Below are positions 35,636 to 44,131 of a stretch of DNA of 64,000 bases, piece after piece; the stretch's first letter is position 1; each line of letters starts with the position of its first letter. Where the stretch lies: contig CAVXLL010000017.1 of assembly GCA_963762575.1 (NCBI GenBank), positions 372,001-436,000 on the forward strand. The letters are read 5' to 3'. The translations under genes and the position numbers were made by a program. The notes under the pieces were generated by a model. It worked only from the letters and a program-made list of their open reading frames with translations, searched no databases and was not told the origin of the DNA. The DNA is from AP-15 sp963762575. GTDB taxonomy: Bacteria; Pseudomonadota; Alphaproteobacteria; ATCC43930; CGMCC-115725.

Positions 35636-36313
35636 ATGCAGATTTCAATAAAGGGGTTTGAGCTGATCATTTTCGACTGCGACGGGGTGCTGGTCGACAG
35701 TGAGCCGATTATCAATCGAGCCCATGCCCAGGTGCTGACCGCTTGCGGCTATTCGATTACGGAAGAGTCTCTGGTCGAGCGCTTCTGCGGGATGAGCGAC
35801 CCGGAAATGCTTGATATCATCGAGCACGAGTGGGGCCGTGCACTGCCGTCTTCCTATGCTGCGCGCGTCGGAGAGATGATCGAGAGTGGGTTCCGTCAAT
35901 CGCTCGCACCGATCGACGGAGTTGCCCAGCTGCTCGATGCGCTGCGATTGCCCCGTTGGGTCGCGTCGAGCAGCTTGCCCGAGCAAATCCGCCGTAAACT
36001 CGAATTGACCGGGCTTCTGACCCGGTTTGGCGAAAACCTGTTCAGCGCAACAATGGTCGCACGCGGCAAGCCTGCGCCCGATCTCTTCCTCTACGCCGCC
36101 GAGCAGCTCAGGACGGCGCCAACTCGCTGTCTGGTGATCGAAGACAGCCCGGCAGGTATCGATGCCGCCATTGCCGCCGGGATGACTGCGATCGGCTTTT
36201 CCGGAGGAAGCCATTGCGGGCCGGCGCACGCCGCTCGCCTGCAGGCGCACGGCGCCAAATTGGTCAGCGCGAACATGCGCGAACTGGCGGATGCTCTGGC
36301 GAGGCTCGCCTAA
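35636..36313 (+). CDS. HAD-superfamily hydrolase (phosphoglycolate phosphatase-like)
   Basis: Protein of 225 residues from the ATG at 35636. HAD motif I is FDCDGVLVDSEP, motif II lies in WVASSSLPEQIR, motif III is the Lys of RGKPAPDLFLYAA and motif IV is VIEDSPAGIDAAIAAG. This is the beta-phosphoglucomutase/Gph-like subgroup that cleaves small phosphate esters; the substrate is not known. A related HAD gene is at 51475-52137. It starts 12 bp after the LysR stop. Confidence 0.88.
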   Translation: MQISIKGFELIIFDCDGVLVDSEPIINRAHAQVLTACGYSITEESLVERFCGMSDPEMLDIIEHEWGRALPSSYAARVGEMIESGFRQSLAPIDGVAQLLDALRLPRWVASSSLPEQIRRKLELTGLLTRFGENLFSATMVARGKPAPDLFLYAAEQLRTAPTRCLVIEDSPAGIDAAIAAGMTAIGFSGGSHCGPAHAARLQAHGAKLVSANMRELADALARLA

Positions 36314-36406
36314 GTCCTCGGCGACTGCGCCTTGCCCTGAAGAAGCCTATCTCAAGGCTAGGGTTTCGCGTTACAGTTGGTTAAATCAAGCGACCGCAGG
36401 CCGTAA

Positions 36407-38158
36407 ATGCCTTCTGTCCGACGCCTCGCCGCGATCCTCGCCGCCGATGTCGCGGGTTATTCGCGGCTGATGGGAGCGGACGAGGAAGGCACGCTCGAAC
36501 GCCTCAAAGGACTGCGCCGCGAACTTCTCGATCCGAGGATCGCCGAGCATCGGGGCCGTATCGTCAAGACTACCGGCGACGGGATGCTGGTGGAATTTGC
36601 CAGTGTCGTCGATGCGGTCCGCTGCGCCGTAGCGGTGCAGCAGGCGATGCCCCTGCGGAACACTGGTATCGAAGCCGACAGCCGCATCGAATTGCGCATT
36701 GGCATCAATCTCGGCGACGTGATCGTCGAGGACGACGACCTCTATGGCGACGGCGTCAATATCGCGGCGCGGATCGAAGCCCTGGCCGATGCCGGCGGGG
36801 TGTTCGTCTCCAATACGGTTCACGACCACGTCCGCGACCGGCTGCCCTTTGTCTTCGAAGATCTGGGCGAGCAGCAGGTCAAGAACATCGCTCGCCCGGT
36901 GCGGGTCTACCGAGTTCGCGACGCCGGCGCCGCCGAAGCGCCAACCCCGCCGGCACTGCCACTCCCAGACAAGCCTTCTATCGCAGTATTGCCTTTCGCA
37001 AATATGAGTAACGACCCCAAGCAGGAATATTTTGCCGACGGGATCGCCGAAGACGTCATCACTGCATTGTCCCGCTATCCCTCGCTGTTCGTCATCGCGC
37101 GCAATTCTTGCTTTACCTACAAGGGCAGCGCGGTCGACGTGAAGCAGGTCGGGCGTGAGCTCGGCGTGCGCTACGTGCTCCAAGGCAGTCTACGACAGGC
37201 CGGAAGCCGCATCCGCGTCACTGCGCAGCTGGTCGAAGCCGAGAGCGGCAAGCATGTCTGGGCCGAGCGTTACGACCGCGATCTCACCGACATCTTCGCG
37301 GTGCAGGATGAGATCACCGAGGCGGTGACGATCGCGATTGCCCCGGCAATCGCCGCCGCCGAGCAGCAACGCGCCATGCGCAAGCCGCCCGGGAATCTCG
37401 ACGCCTGGGCAGCATATCAGCGTGGTTTGTGGCATACGAGCAAAGCCACCGCGGGTGATAATGAGCTCGCGCAGAAATTCTTCCAGCAGGCGATCGGCCT
37501 CGACCAGACCTTTGCGGGAGGATATTCGGGTCTCGCTGCAACTCACATGTATGCCGCGGCCGTCTTTCAGACTTCCAGCCTTCCTGATGCACGAAGCGCG
37601 ATGGAGGGGCTGGCGCGCCGGGCGGTCGCGCTCGATGGTAGTGACGCAGAAGCGCGCTCGTGGCTTGGTCAAACACTGTTTATGTTTGGCGATCACAAGG
37701 GTGCTCTGGCCGAGAGCGAACGGGCTCTGGCCATATGTCCAAACTTGACCAGCGCGCACGAAATGCTCGGTATCGCGTTGATCTACTCGGGACGGGCGAA
37801 AGAGGGTCTCGCAGCTCTTCAACGGTATCTTAGGCTAGACCCGCGCGACCCGATCATCGCGCTCGGGTTGCTGCAAATATCGATCGGGCATTATTTCTGC
37901 CGCGAGTACGAGACTGCGCTCGAGGCGGTCGAGAGAGTGATCCGGTCTTACCCCGATTTTCCACTCTCTTACCGCTGGCTCGCCGCCACGCTCGGCCAGC
38001 TGGAGCAAACCGACAAAGCAAGGAGCGCACTCGAAAAGGCCATTGCGCTGGCGCCCACCTCCTTTGACTTCTATGTGCGCGGGCGCGCGCCATGGTTCCG
38101 ACCGGAAGACCACGCTCACATGCTCGAAGGCTTGCGCAAGGCCGGATGGGAAGGATGA
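36407..38158 (+). CDS. Class III adenylate/guanylate cyclase with TolB-like and TPR domains, first tandem copy
   Basis: Protein of 583 residues. The N-terminal catalytic domain has AILAADVAGYSRLMGADEEG (first metal Asp), VKTTGDGMLVEFAS (second Asp and the purine-contacting Lys), and DLYGDGVNIAARIEALADA with the transition-state Asn and Arg, so it should be active. Next comes a TolB/FlgO-like segment SIAVLPFANMSNDPKQEYFA, then TPRs to the end. It makes a cyclic nucleotide in the cytoplasm, with the rest probably for input or protein contacts. Its TGA overlaps the ATG of the next copy, so translation is probably coupled. Confidence 0.9.
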   Translation: MPSVRRLAAILAADVAGYSRLMGADEEGTLERLKGLRRELLDPRIAEHRGRIVKTTGDGMLVEFASVVDAVRCAVAVQQAMPLRNTGIEADSRIELRIGINLGDVIVEDDDLYGDGVNIAARIEALADAGGVFVSNTVHDHVRDRLPFVFEDLGEQQVKNIARPVRVYRVRDAGAAEAPTPPALPLPDKPSIAVLPFANMSNDPKQEYFADGIAEDVITALSRYPSLFVIARNSCFTYKGSAVDVKQVGRELGVRYVLQGSLRQAGSRIRVTAQLVEAESGKHVWAERYDRDLTDIFAVQDEITEAVTIAIAPAIAAAEQQRAMRKPPGNLDAWAAYQRGLWHTSKATAGDNELAQKFFQQAIGLDQTFAGGYSGLAATHMYAAAVFQTSSLPDARSAMEGLARRAVALDGSDAEARSWLGQTLFMFGDHKGALAESERALAICPNLTSAHEMLGIALIYSGRAKEGLAALQRYLRLDPRDPIIALGLLQISIGHYFCREYETALEAVERVIRSYPDFPLSYRWLAATLGQLEQTDKARSALEKAIALAPTSFDFYVRGRAPWFRPEDHAHMLEGLRKAGWEG

Positions 38159-39966
38159 GCCAGACGCGCCGTCTCGCCGCGATCCTTGCCGCCGATGTGG
38201 CGGGGTATTCGCGGCTGATGGGGGCGGACGAGGAGGGCACGCTTGAACGCCTCAAAGCGCTGCGCCGCGAGCTTCTCGATCCGAAAATCGCCGAGCACCA
38301 CGGCCGCATCGTCAAGACCACCGGCGACGGCCTGCTGGTGGAATTTGCCAGCGTCGTCGATGCGGTGCACTGCGCCGTCGCGGTGCAGCAAGCGATGCCC
38401 GAGCGGGACACGGGCCTCGCGGCGGACAGCCGCATCGATCTGCGCATCGGGATCAATCTCGGCGACGTGATCGTCGAGGGCGACGACCTCTATGGCGACG
38501 GCGTCAACATCGCCGCACGGATCGAAGCCCTGGCCGATGCCGGCGGGGTGTTCGTCTCCAATACGGTTCATGATCACGTGCGCGACCGGCTGCCCTTTGC
38601 CTTCGAGGATCTGGGCGAGCAGCAGGTCAAGAACATCGCCCGGCCGGTGCGGGTCTACCGGGTTCGCACGCCCCTCACCCACCCCGCCGCAGATGCGCCG
38701 GGGTCCCCCCTCTCCCGCATTGCGGGAGAGGGTGCCGAGCGCCAGAGGCGTGAGGCGGGTGAGGGTAGCTCGCCAGCACTGCCGCTGCCCGACAAGCCGT
38801 CGATCGCGGTGCTGCCCTTCGCCAATATGAGCGGCGACCCGGAGCAGGAATATTTCGCCGATGGCATGGTTGAGGAGATAATTACCGCGCTCTCCCGCAT
38901 CGGCTGGCTCTTCGTGATCGCCCGCAATTCGACCTTCACCTACAAGGGCCAGACCATCGATGTGAAGCAAGTCGGCCGCGAACTCGGCGTCCGCTATCTC
39001 CTCGAAGGCTCGGTGCGGAAGGGCGGCAACCGAGTGCGCATCACCGCGCAACTGATCGATGCGCACGGCGGCGCGCACCTCTGGGCCGAGCGTTTCGACG
39101 GTTCGCTGGATGACGTCTTCGATCTTCAGGACAAGATTGCCGTCAGCGTAGCCGGTGTAATCGAACCTGCATTGCGAGCTGCTGAAATCCGCCGCTCGAC
39201 CGAACGCCCGACCGCCGATCTGACTGCCTACGATCTTTATCTGCGCGCGCTCGCGCATTCCTCTGGCTCGAAGGCAGCGCGTAGCAGACTGGATTTGCTG
39301 GAACAGGCGATCGACCAAGATCCCCATTACGGTCCCGCATTGGCCGCGGCTGCGTCTTGCGGCGTATTCATCGACATTAACGGCTGGACCGAAAACCGGG
39401 AGCAGAACCGTAGCGCGGCTATCGATCGCGCTGAGCGGGCTCTGGAAAGCGCCGGAGATGACCCCGAAACCCTGGTCTATGCCGCTCATGCGCTCGCGTA
39501 TTTCGGTGAAAACATCGATGCGATGTTGGCGCTCGTTGATCGCGCCCTCACCCTCAATCCGAGCTTTGCGCGTGGTTGGCTAATGAGCGCCCAGCTCAGG
39601 ATGTGGGCCGGCCAACCCGACCGCGCGGTCGAGCATGTCGAGAGAGCGATGCGTCTTAGCCCCCGCGACCTCCCCGGTGCTCATTTGTTTCTCGTCGGAC
39701 TTGCGCATTTTCTTAATCGCCGGTTCGAAGATGCGTTGCCGAAGCTGATTGTAGCGGCACAACACCTTGCGAGTGCCCCGTACGTACACCGCGTGCTTGC
39801 ATCATGCTATGCCCATATGGAGCGGCTCGAAGAAGCGCGCGCGATCATCGAACGGCTTCGCACGATCTCCCAGATCGTGATGCCCGAGTTCAACCAGTTC
39901 CGCAACCCGCCGCATCGTGAACTGATCCTGTCCGGCCTGCGGCTGGCGGCCGGCGTGGGAACATGA
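38155..39966 (+). CDS. Class III cyclase with TolB-like and TPR domains, second tandem copy
   Basis: Protein of 603 residues from the ATG at 38155, which overlaps the previous stop (ATGA). The catalytic domain is nearly identical to the first copy, including TTGDGLLVEF and GDGVNIAARIEA. The linker is longer because a GC-rich palindromic element is inserted in frame at about 38672-38765. SIAVLPFANMSGDPEQEYFA follows, then TPRs ending HRELILSGLRLAAGVGT. The C-terminal halves of the two copies have diverged far more than the catalytic domains. A third broken copy starts at once downstream. Confidence 0.9.
   Translation: MSQTRRLAAILAADVAGYSRLMGADEEGTLERLKALRRELLDPKIAEHHGRIVKTTGDGLLVEFASVVDAVHCAVAVQQAMPERDTGLAADSRIDLRIGINLGDVIVEGDDLYGDGVNIAARIEALADAGGVFVSNTVHDHVRDRLPFAFEDLGEQQVKNIARPVRVYRVRTPLTHPAADAPGSPLSRIAGEGAERQRREAGEGSSPALPLPDKPSIAVLPFANMSGDPEQEYFADGMVEEIITALSRIGWLFVIARNSTFTYKGQTIDVKQVGRELGVRYLLEGSVRKGGNRVRITAQLIDAHGGAHLWAERFDGSLDDVFDLQDKIAVSVAGVIEPALRAAEIRRSTERPTADLTAYDLYLRALAHSSGSKAARSRLDLLEQAIDQDPHYGPALAAAASCGVFIDINGWTENREQNRSAAIDRAERALESAGDDPETLVYAAHALAYFGENIDAMLALVDRALTLNPSFARGWLMSAQLRMWAGQPDRAVEHVERAMRLSPRDLPGAHLFLVGLAHFLNRRFEDALPKLIVAAQHLASAPYVHRVLASCYAHMERLEEARAIIERLRTISQIVMPEFNQFRNPPHRELILSGLRLAAGVGT
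38672..38765. repeat. Palindromic repeat element inside the cyclase gene
   Basis: Outer arms CCCTCACCC (38672-38680) and GGGTGAGGG (38757-38765) enclose a perfect 12-bp inner palindrome, CCCTCTCCCGCA / TGCGGGAGAGGG with a one-base centre. This layout is that of GC-rich intergenic repeats common in alphaproteobacterial genomes. Here it sits inside a coding sequence and replaces about 9 linker residues with about 35, keeping the frame. Confidence 0.75.
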
Positions 39967-40196
39967 GGCAGACCCGCCGTCTCCGCCGCGATCCTCGCCG
40001 CCGATGTGGCGGGGTATTCGCGGCTGATCGGGGCGAACGAGGAAGGCGCTTTGACGCTCATTGATCGCACACTCGCCGCAGCCAATTGTCGTGCCGAAGC
40101 CCGTCGATCCGGGCGAACTCGCTCTCGTTATGGGCCGAAGACGAGTGCTGCAAGTTCGTTGACCCGAAAATCGCCGCAATTAGATGATGGGTGGTA
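39963..40196 (+). pseudogene. Start of a third cyclase copy, broken
   Basis: Begins MRQTRRL at an ATG overlapping the previous stop. After a one-base shift it reads AAILAADVAGYSRLIGANEE, the metal-binding start of the cyclase domain. The rest decays quickly: a short match to VDPKIAA survives near 40170 and then nothing. The catalytic core and TPRs are missing. It shows that the tandem array once had at least three members. Confidence 0.75.
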
Positions 40197-40264
40197 GCTT
40201 CTTGACGGGCAGTTACGGATCTAAAGTTTACTCGATGCATTCATTATTCAAGTCAGTAACAGCG

Positions 40265-40393
40265 AATAACAGCGGGATATCAGCTAACATTTTTGCTGTT
40301 ATTTCACAGGCTGCCACACCGAGATGGCTGGGACCCTGTGGCAAAGCTTTTTCTGCTCGCTGTTTTTCTTCTGCAAATAACAGCGATATCAGC
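40265..40393. repeat. Short direct and inverted repeats, AT-rich patch
   Basis: AATAACAGCGGGATATCAGC at 40265-40284 recurs as AATAACAGCGATATCAGC at 40376-40393. AATAACAGC also pairs with GCTGTTATT at 40295-40303, so a hairpin is possible. The patch lies between the broken cyclase and the kinase gene and contains no gene I can support. Confidence 0.55.
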
Positions 40394-40422
40394 GAAGACT
40401 GCACCCAATCGGTGCATGATTG

Positions 40423-41859
40423 TCACGTCGCCGAAGCGCGCGCTCGCCTGGTGTCGCGGATAGCGTGGGCGGGGAGGGTCAGGCGAAAGACAGTGCCGGC
40501 GCCGGTCGACGCGGCGAGGCTCAACTCGCCGCCATGGGCGCGCACCAGCTCGCGGGAGATCGCCAGACCGAGACCGCTGCCGCCGGGGCGGGCCGAGCCG
40601 AAAAACGGCCGGAAGAGGTTTTCCCGCGCCTTGGGCGGGAGGCCGGGGCCGTCATCGGCGACCTCGATCGCGATCGTCGCGGCCTCGCGCATCGCGGAAA
40701 GGCGCAAGCGATGCGCGCCGGCCTCGACCGCGTTGCGGGCGAGGTTGAGGAACACCCGATAGAGCTGATCGCGGTCGGCCTCGACCACCAGATCGGGCGG
40801 GATCGCATCCTCGATCGCGAGATCGCTCTCGGATACCGCGAGACCGGGGCCAATCTCGTCGATCAGCGGCATCAGCGGAAAGCGCGTTCGCGCGAGCGGC
40901 GGGGTGTCCTCGCGTGAAAAATCGAGCGTGCGCGTGCACAGCGCGATCGCGCGGTCGATCGCGTCGAGGAGGCGCGGCGCGACCCGGCGCACCTCAGGCG
41001 CGGCGCTCGCGCTGAGGCCGTCCGTCACCAGGCGCGCCGTCGCCAGTATGTTGCGCAAATCATGGTTGATCTTGGTGACCGCGGTGCCGAGCGCGGCGAG
41101 CCGGGCCTGCTGGCCGAGCGCCTGGCGCACCGTATTCTGCAGTACCGCAAGCTCGCGCTCGGCGACGCCGATTTCGTCCTGCCGGCGGCTCGCCGCGATG
41201 ACCCGTGAGGCGTCCTCGGGATCCTCGCGGAACTCAATCATGCTGGCGGTGATCCGCCGCATCGGGCGCACCAGGAGCCAATGCAGGCTGAGATAGACGA
41301 GCGCCGCCGTCACCAGCGAGAGAACCAGCGAAAGTTCGAGGATGCGGATGCCGAAATCCCACAGCTCGTTGCGGAGCGGCGCCTCGTCGAGCAGCACTTC
41401 GGCGGTATCCGCCCCCAGCCTTCCCTCCCCCGCAAGCGGGGGATGGTTAGGGAGGGGGCCTGCCGGGCCGAGCACCCGCAGGACTCGGTCGCCGTCGCCC
41501 AACAACGTGCGGAAGGAGCCGCGGATTGCGAGCAGAACGTTCGGGTGGGTCAAATCGATCGTGAAATCGGGGCGCGGCGGATTGATGCGGTCGAGCCGCA
41601 ACACCGATCCGTCGGCGCGGTAGAGACCAACACCCTGCGCCCCGACGCGGTCGAGCAGCTTATCCGTCAGGCTCTGCTCGAGATGGTCGCTTGGGCTCGC
41701 TTCGAGCGCCAATGTTGCGATGTATCCCGCGGCGAGACGGTTCTCGAAATAGGTCATGCGATAGCGGGCGACCGAGGGCACAAAGATCAGCACTTCGCCG
41801 ACCATCACGAAAAACGCGGTGAGGATCAAAAGACGGGCGGAGAGGCTCTTCAGCGGCAC
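40423..41859 (-). CDS. Sensor histidine kinase
   Basis: Protein of 478 residues. N-terminal membrane helix (LLILTAFFVMVGEVLIFVP), an extracytoplasmic sensor region of about 130 residues, a second helix (LVLSLVTAALVYLSLHWLL), a HAMP-like linker, and a phospho-acceptor His at residue 266 in KINHDLRNILATARL. ATPase boxes: LNLARNAVEAGAHRL (N), VADDGPGLPPKARENLF (G1/F) and GGSGLGLAISRELV (G2). No response regulator gene is adjacent. A GC-rich palindromic repeat is inserted in frame in the sensor region (residues about 134-150). Confidence 0.9.
   Translation of the reverse strand: MPLKSLSARLLILTAFFVMVGEVLIFVPSVARYRMTYFENRLAAGYIATLALEASPSDHLEQSLTDKLLDRVGAQGVGLYRADGSVLRLDRINPPRPDFTIDLTHPNVLLAIRGSFRTLLGDGDRVLRVLGPAGPLPNHPPLAGEGRLGADTAEVLLDEAPLRNELWDFGIRILELSLVLSLVTAALVYLSLHWLLVRPMRRITASMIEFREDPEDASRVIAASRRQDEIGVAERELAVLQNTVRQALGQQARLAALGTAVTKINHDLRNILATARLVTDGLSASAAPEVRRVAPRLLDAIDRAIALCTRTLDFSREDTPPLARTRFPLMPLIDEIGPGLAVSESDLAIEDAIPPDLVVEADRDQLYRVFLNLARNAVEAGAHRLRLSAMREAATIAIEVADDGPGLPPKARENLFRPFFGSARPGGSGLGLAISRELVRAHGGELSLAASTGAGTVFRLTLPAHAIRDTRRARASAT
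41421..41457. repeat. Palindromic repeat inside the histidine kinase gene
   Basis: CCTCCCCCGCAAGCGGGGG forms an inner hairpin (CCCCCGC/GCGGGGG) with GGGAGGG arms outside. On the minus strand it codes for GPLPNHPPLAGEGRLGA, a peptide often seen where such repeats fall in frames. Same general type as the repeat at 38672-38765. Confidence 0.65.
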
Positions 41860-41901
41860 GACCTATCCCGCATGATGTTCTCGCGACCTGTCTGCGCCGT
41901 G

Positions 41902-43308
41902 TCAGCCGAGGCGCGCGAGAAAGCGCACGAGCCGGCGGGTGCGCGGCGAGAACAGGGTCGGCGTATAATAGCATCCCGCGGCCCGCTTGCTCGCCTCGCC
42001 GCGCGTCGGGTAGGGCACGATCAAATTGGCGAGCGCGCCGATCTTGAGCTTTTGCGAAATCGCCAGCGCCCAGGGGAGGATCAGATCGCCGGCGCCGGCG
42101 CCGAGGATCGAGGCGCCGCGGACGCGGCCGTTCCTGCCCAGAACCACCTTGACGAGCCCTTCGGTGTCCCGTTCGGTCTGGGCGCGGTCGTTTTCCACGA
42201 ACGGCCATCGCAGCACGCGCGCATCCTCGCCGGCGGCGGCCTGCGTCAACCCGACCTGGGCGAGTTCGGGGTCGGTGTAGGTGACCCATGGGAGCGCCCG
42301 GTAATCGACCCTCGCGGGCAGCCGGAAGAGCGCGTTCCGAATGACGATCCCGGCGTGATAGAGCGCGACGTGGGTGAATTGCGGCCCGCCCGCCGCATCG
42401 CCGATCGCAAACGCACGCCGGTTGGTCGTGCGCAGCCGGGCATCGACGGTGATCCCTTGTGCGGTCGCCTCGATCCCGCCGGCGGCCAAATCGAGCGCCT
42501 CGATGCTGGGGCGGCGCCCGGCCGCGACCAGCAAATGCGACCCCGCGATCCGCTCACCGCCGGCGAGCCGGGCGACAATGCCCTTTCCGTCGCGCTCGAT
42601 GCCGGCGATCTCGATGCCGGGGCGGATCACAATCCCTTCACTGGTCAAGTAACCGGCGAGACTTGCGACGAGCTCGGGATCATCGCGGGGAAGCACCGGC
42701 CCGACATCGAGCACGGTGACCCGCGCGCCCAGCCGGCAATGAGCCTGCGCCATTTCGATCCCGATCGGACCGCCGCCGATCACGATCAGATGGTCCGGCC
42801 GCTCGCGGTTGGCGAAAATCGTTTCGTTCGTCAGGTAGGGAACGTCCGCGAGCCCGGGGATCGCCGGGACCGCCGGATGAGAGCCGGTCGCGATGACAAA
42901 GCGGCGCGGCCGGACCTCTATCTTGCCGGCGCGGATCATGCGGGGGCTCGCAAACCTCGCCTCGCTGCGCAGCACCCTGACCCCGAGCCCCTCGAAGCGC
43001 TCGACGGAATCATTTGGCGCGATCGCCGCGATGACGTCTTGGACGCTGTCGGCAGCGGCCGCAAAGTCGACATCGGGTCGAGCAGAGAGAATCCCGAGCG
43101 CCTTGCCGCGCCGCGCCAGGTCCGCGAGGCGCGCGGCGGCGAGCAGCGATTTGGACGGGACACAGCCAAAGTTCAGGCAATCGCCGCCCATCAGCCCGCG
43201 CTCGACCAGCACGACCGCCGCACCCATCTGAGCCGCTCCGGCGGCGACCGCCAGGCCCGCCGAGCCGGCGCCGATGATGCAGAGGTCGGGAGCGTGCGGC
43301 CCGGTCAT
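41902..43308 (-). CDS. FAD-dependent pyridine nucleotide-disulfide oxidoreductase (mercuric/dihydrolipoamide reductase-like)
   Basis: Protein of 468 residues. FAD-binding GAGSAGLAVAAGAAQMGA, redox-active disulfide GGDCLNFGCVPSK (Cys44 and Cys49), NAD(P)-binding VIGGGPIGIEMAQAHCRLGA, and a second FAD site RRAFAIGDAAGG. The extra Cys pair and heavy-metal domain of true mercuric reductases are not seen, so Hg(II) reduction is not supported. The ATG at 43308 overlaps the stop of the upstream TVP38-like gene by 4 bp. The two are often found together or fused, suggesting a membrane-linked redox function. Confidence 0.88.
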   Translation of the reverse strand: MTGPHAPDLCIIGAGSAGLAVAAGAAQMGAAVVLVERGLMGGDCLNFGCVPSKSLLAAARLADLARRGKALGILSARPDVDFAAAADSVQDVIAAIAPNDSVERFEGLGVRVLRSEARFASPRMIRAGKIEVRPRRFVIATGSHPAVPAIPGLADVPYLTNETIFANRERPDHLIVIGGGPIGIEMAQAHCRLGARVTVLDVGPVLPRDDPELVASLAGYLTSEGIVIRPGIEIAGIERDGKGIVARLAGGERIAGSHLLVAAGRRPSIEALDLAAGGIEATAQGITVDARLRTTNRRAFAIGDAAGGPQFTHVALYHAGIVIRNALFRLPARVDYRALPWVTYTDPELAQVGLTQAAAGEDARVLRWPFVENDRAQTERDTEGLVKVVLGRNGRVRGASILGAGAGDLILPWALAISQKLKIGALANLIVPYPTRGEASKRAAGCYYTPTLFSPRTRRLVRFLARLG

Positions 43309-44021
43309 GCCGGGTTTCTGCCGCGCCAGCGCTTATAGCCGACCGGGATCAGCGCGAGGATTACCAATCCGGCGATCGGGCCTAGCACGCTCGGCCGAAG
43401 CAAGACCGCGAGACCGGGCTCTTCGACTACGTTGGCGAGGCCGTTACCGAGACTGGCAAAGACGAAGGTGGCCGGGATGATGCCGATAAGGGTGGCGAGC
43501 ACATAAGTCCGCAACTTGACGCCGACCAAGGCCGGCACGAGGTTGACGAGCCAAAATGGAAAGATGAACACCAGCCTCAGAACCAGCAGATAATTGAACG
43601 CGTCGGCGCGAAACCCGGCTTCGAGCTTGGCGATGAACGGTCCGGCGCGGTGCGCGAGGCCGCCCAGGCCGGCCCGGGCGGCGAGGAATATTCCGGTCGC
43701 GCCCAGAGTGGCGCCGACGACCGCGCAGAGTGTGCCTAGCCATGGCCCGAACAAAAAACCCCCCGCCATCGTCAGCACCGCGCCGCCCGGCACCGACAGC
43801 GCGACCAATGTCGCGTAGGCCACGACATAGACGAACGCGGCCAGGATGCCCCATTGCTGGACAAGGCCGTGCAGCCAGTCGCGGTTTTGGGCCAGCGCAG
43901 AGAAGGTCAGATAGCGATATCCGCCGGCCAGCATGAAGACGATCCACGCGGCGACGAGGAGGCCGAGCGGCAGCAGCCGTGGGGCGGAAAAAAGTCGTCG
44001 CGGCGAGGTGTCGTCCGCCAT
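43305..44021 (-). CDS. TVP38/TMEM64 (VTT-domain) membrane protein
   Basis: Protein of 238 residues with about five hydrophobic segments. The VTT signature appears in the middle: ALSVPGGAVLTMAGGFLFGP, then GATLGATGIFLAARAGLG and LRLVFIFPFWLVNLVPALVG. These DedA-related proteins reside in the inner membrane; related VTT proteins move lipids, but the function here is not known. First gene of a two-gene operon with the flavoprotein at 41902-43308, overlapping by ATGA. Confidence 0.87.
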   Translation of the reverse strand: MADDTSPRRLFSAPRLLPLGLLVAAWIVFMLAGGYRYLTFSALAQNRDWLHGLVQQWGILAAFVYVVAYATLVALSVPGGAVLTMAGGFLFGPWLGTLCAVVGATLGATGIFLAARAGLGGLAHRAGPFIAKLEAGFRADAFNYLLVLRLVFIFPFWLVNLVPALVGVKLRTYVLATLIGIIPATFVFASLGNGLANVVEEPGLAVLLRPSVLGPIAGLVILALIPVGYKRWRGRNPA

Positions 44022-44131
44022 CGAAATCGGAGTGCAGCCAAAACCGAACCGCGATGCTAGCCTGTCCTCGATGGTCGGGGGCTCACCTTTGTGTGAGCTC
44101 AGCGATCGGCGTCGCGCTGCGCTGGCGGGGT

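Noticed and set aside
41902..43308. Mercuric reductase merA
   Set aside because: The redox Cys pair is present, but the extra C-terminal Cys pair, the N-terminal metal domain and mer neighbours are missing.
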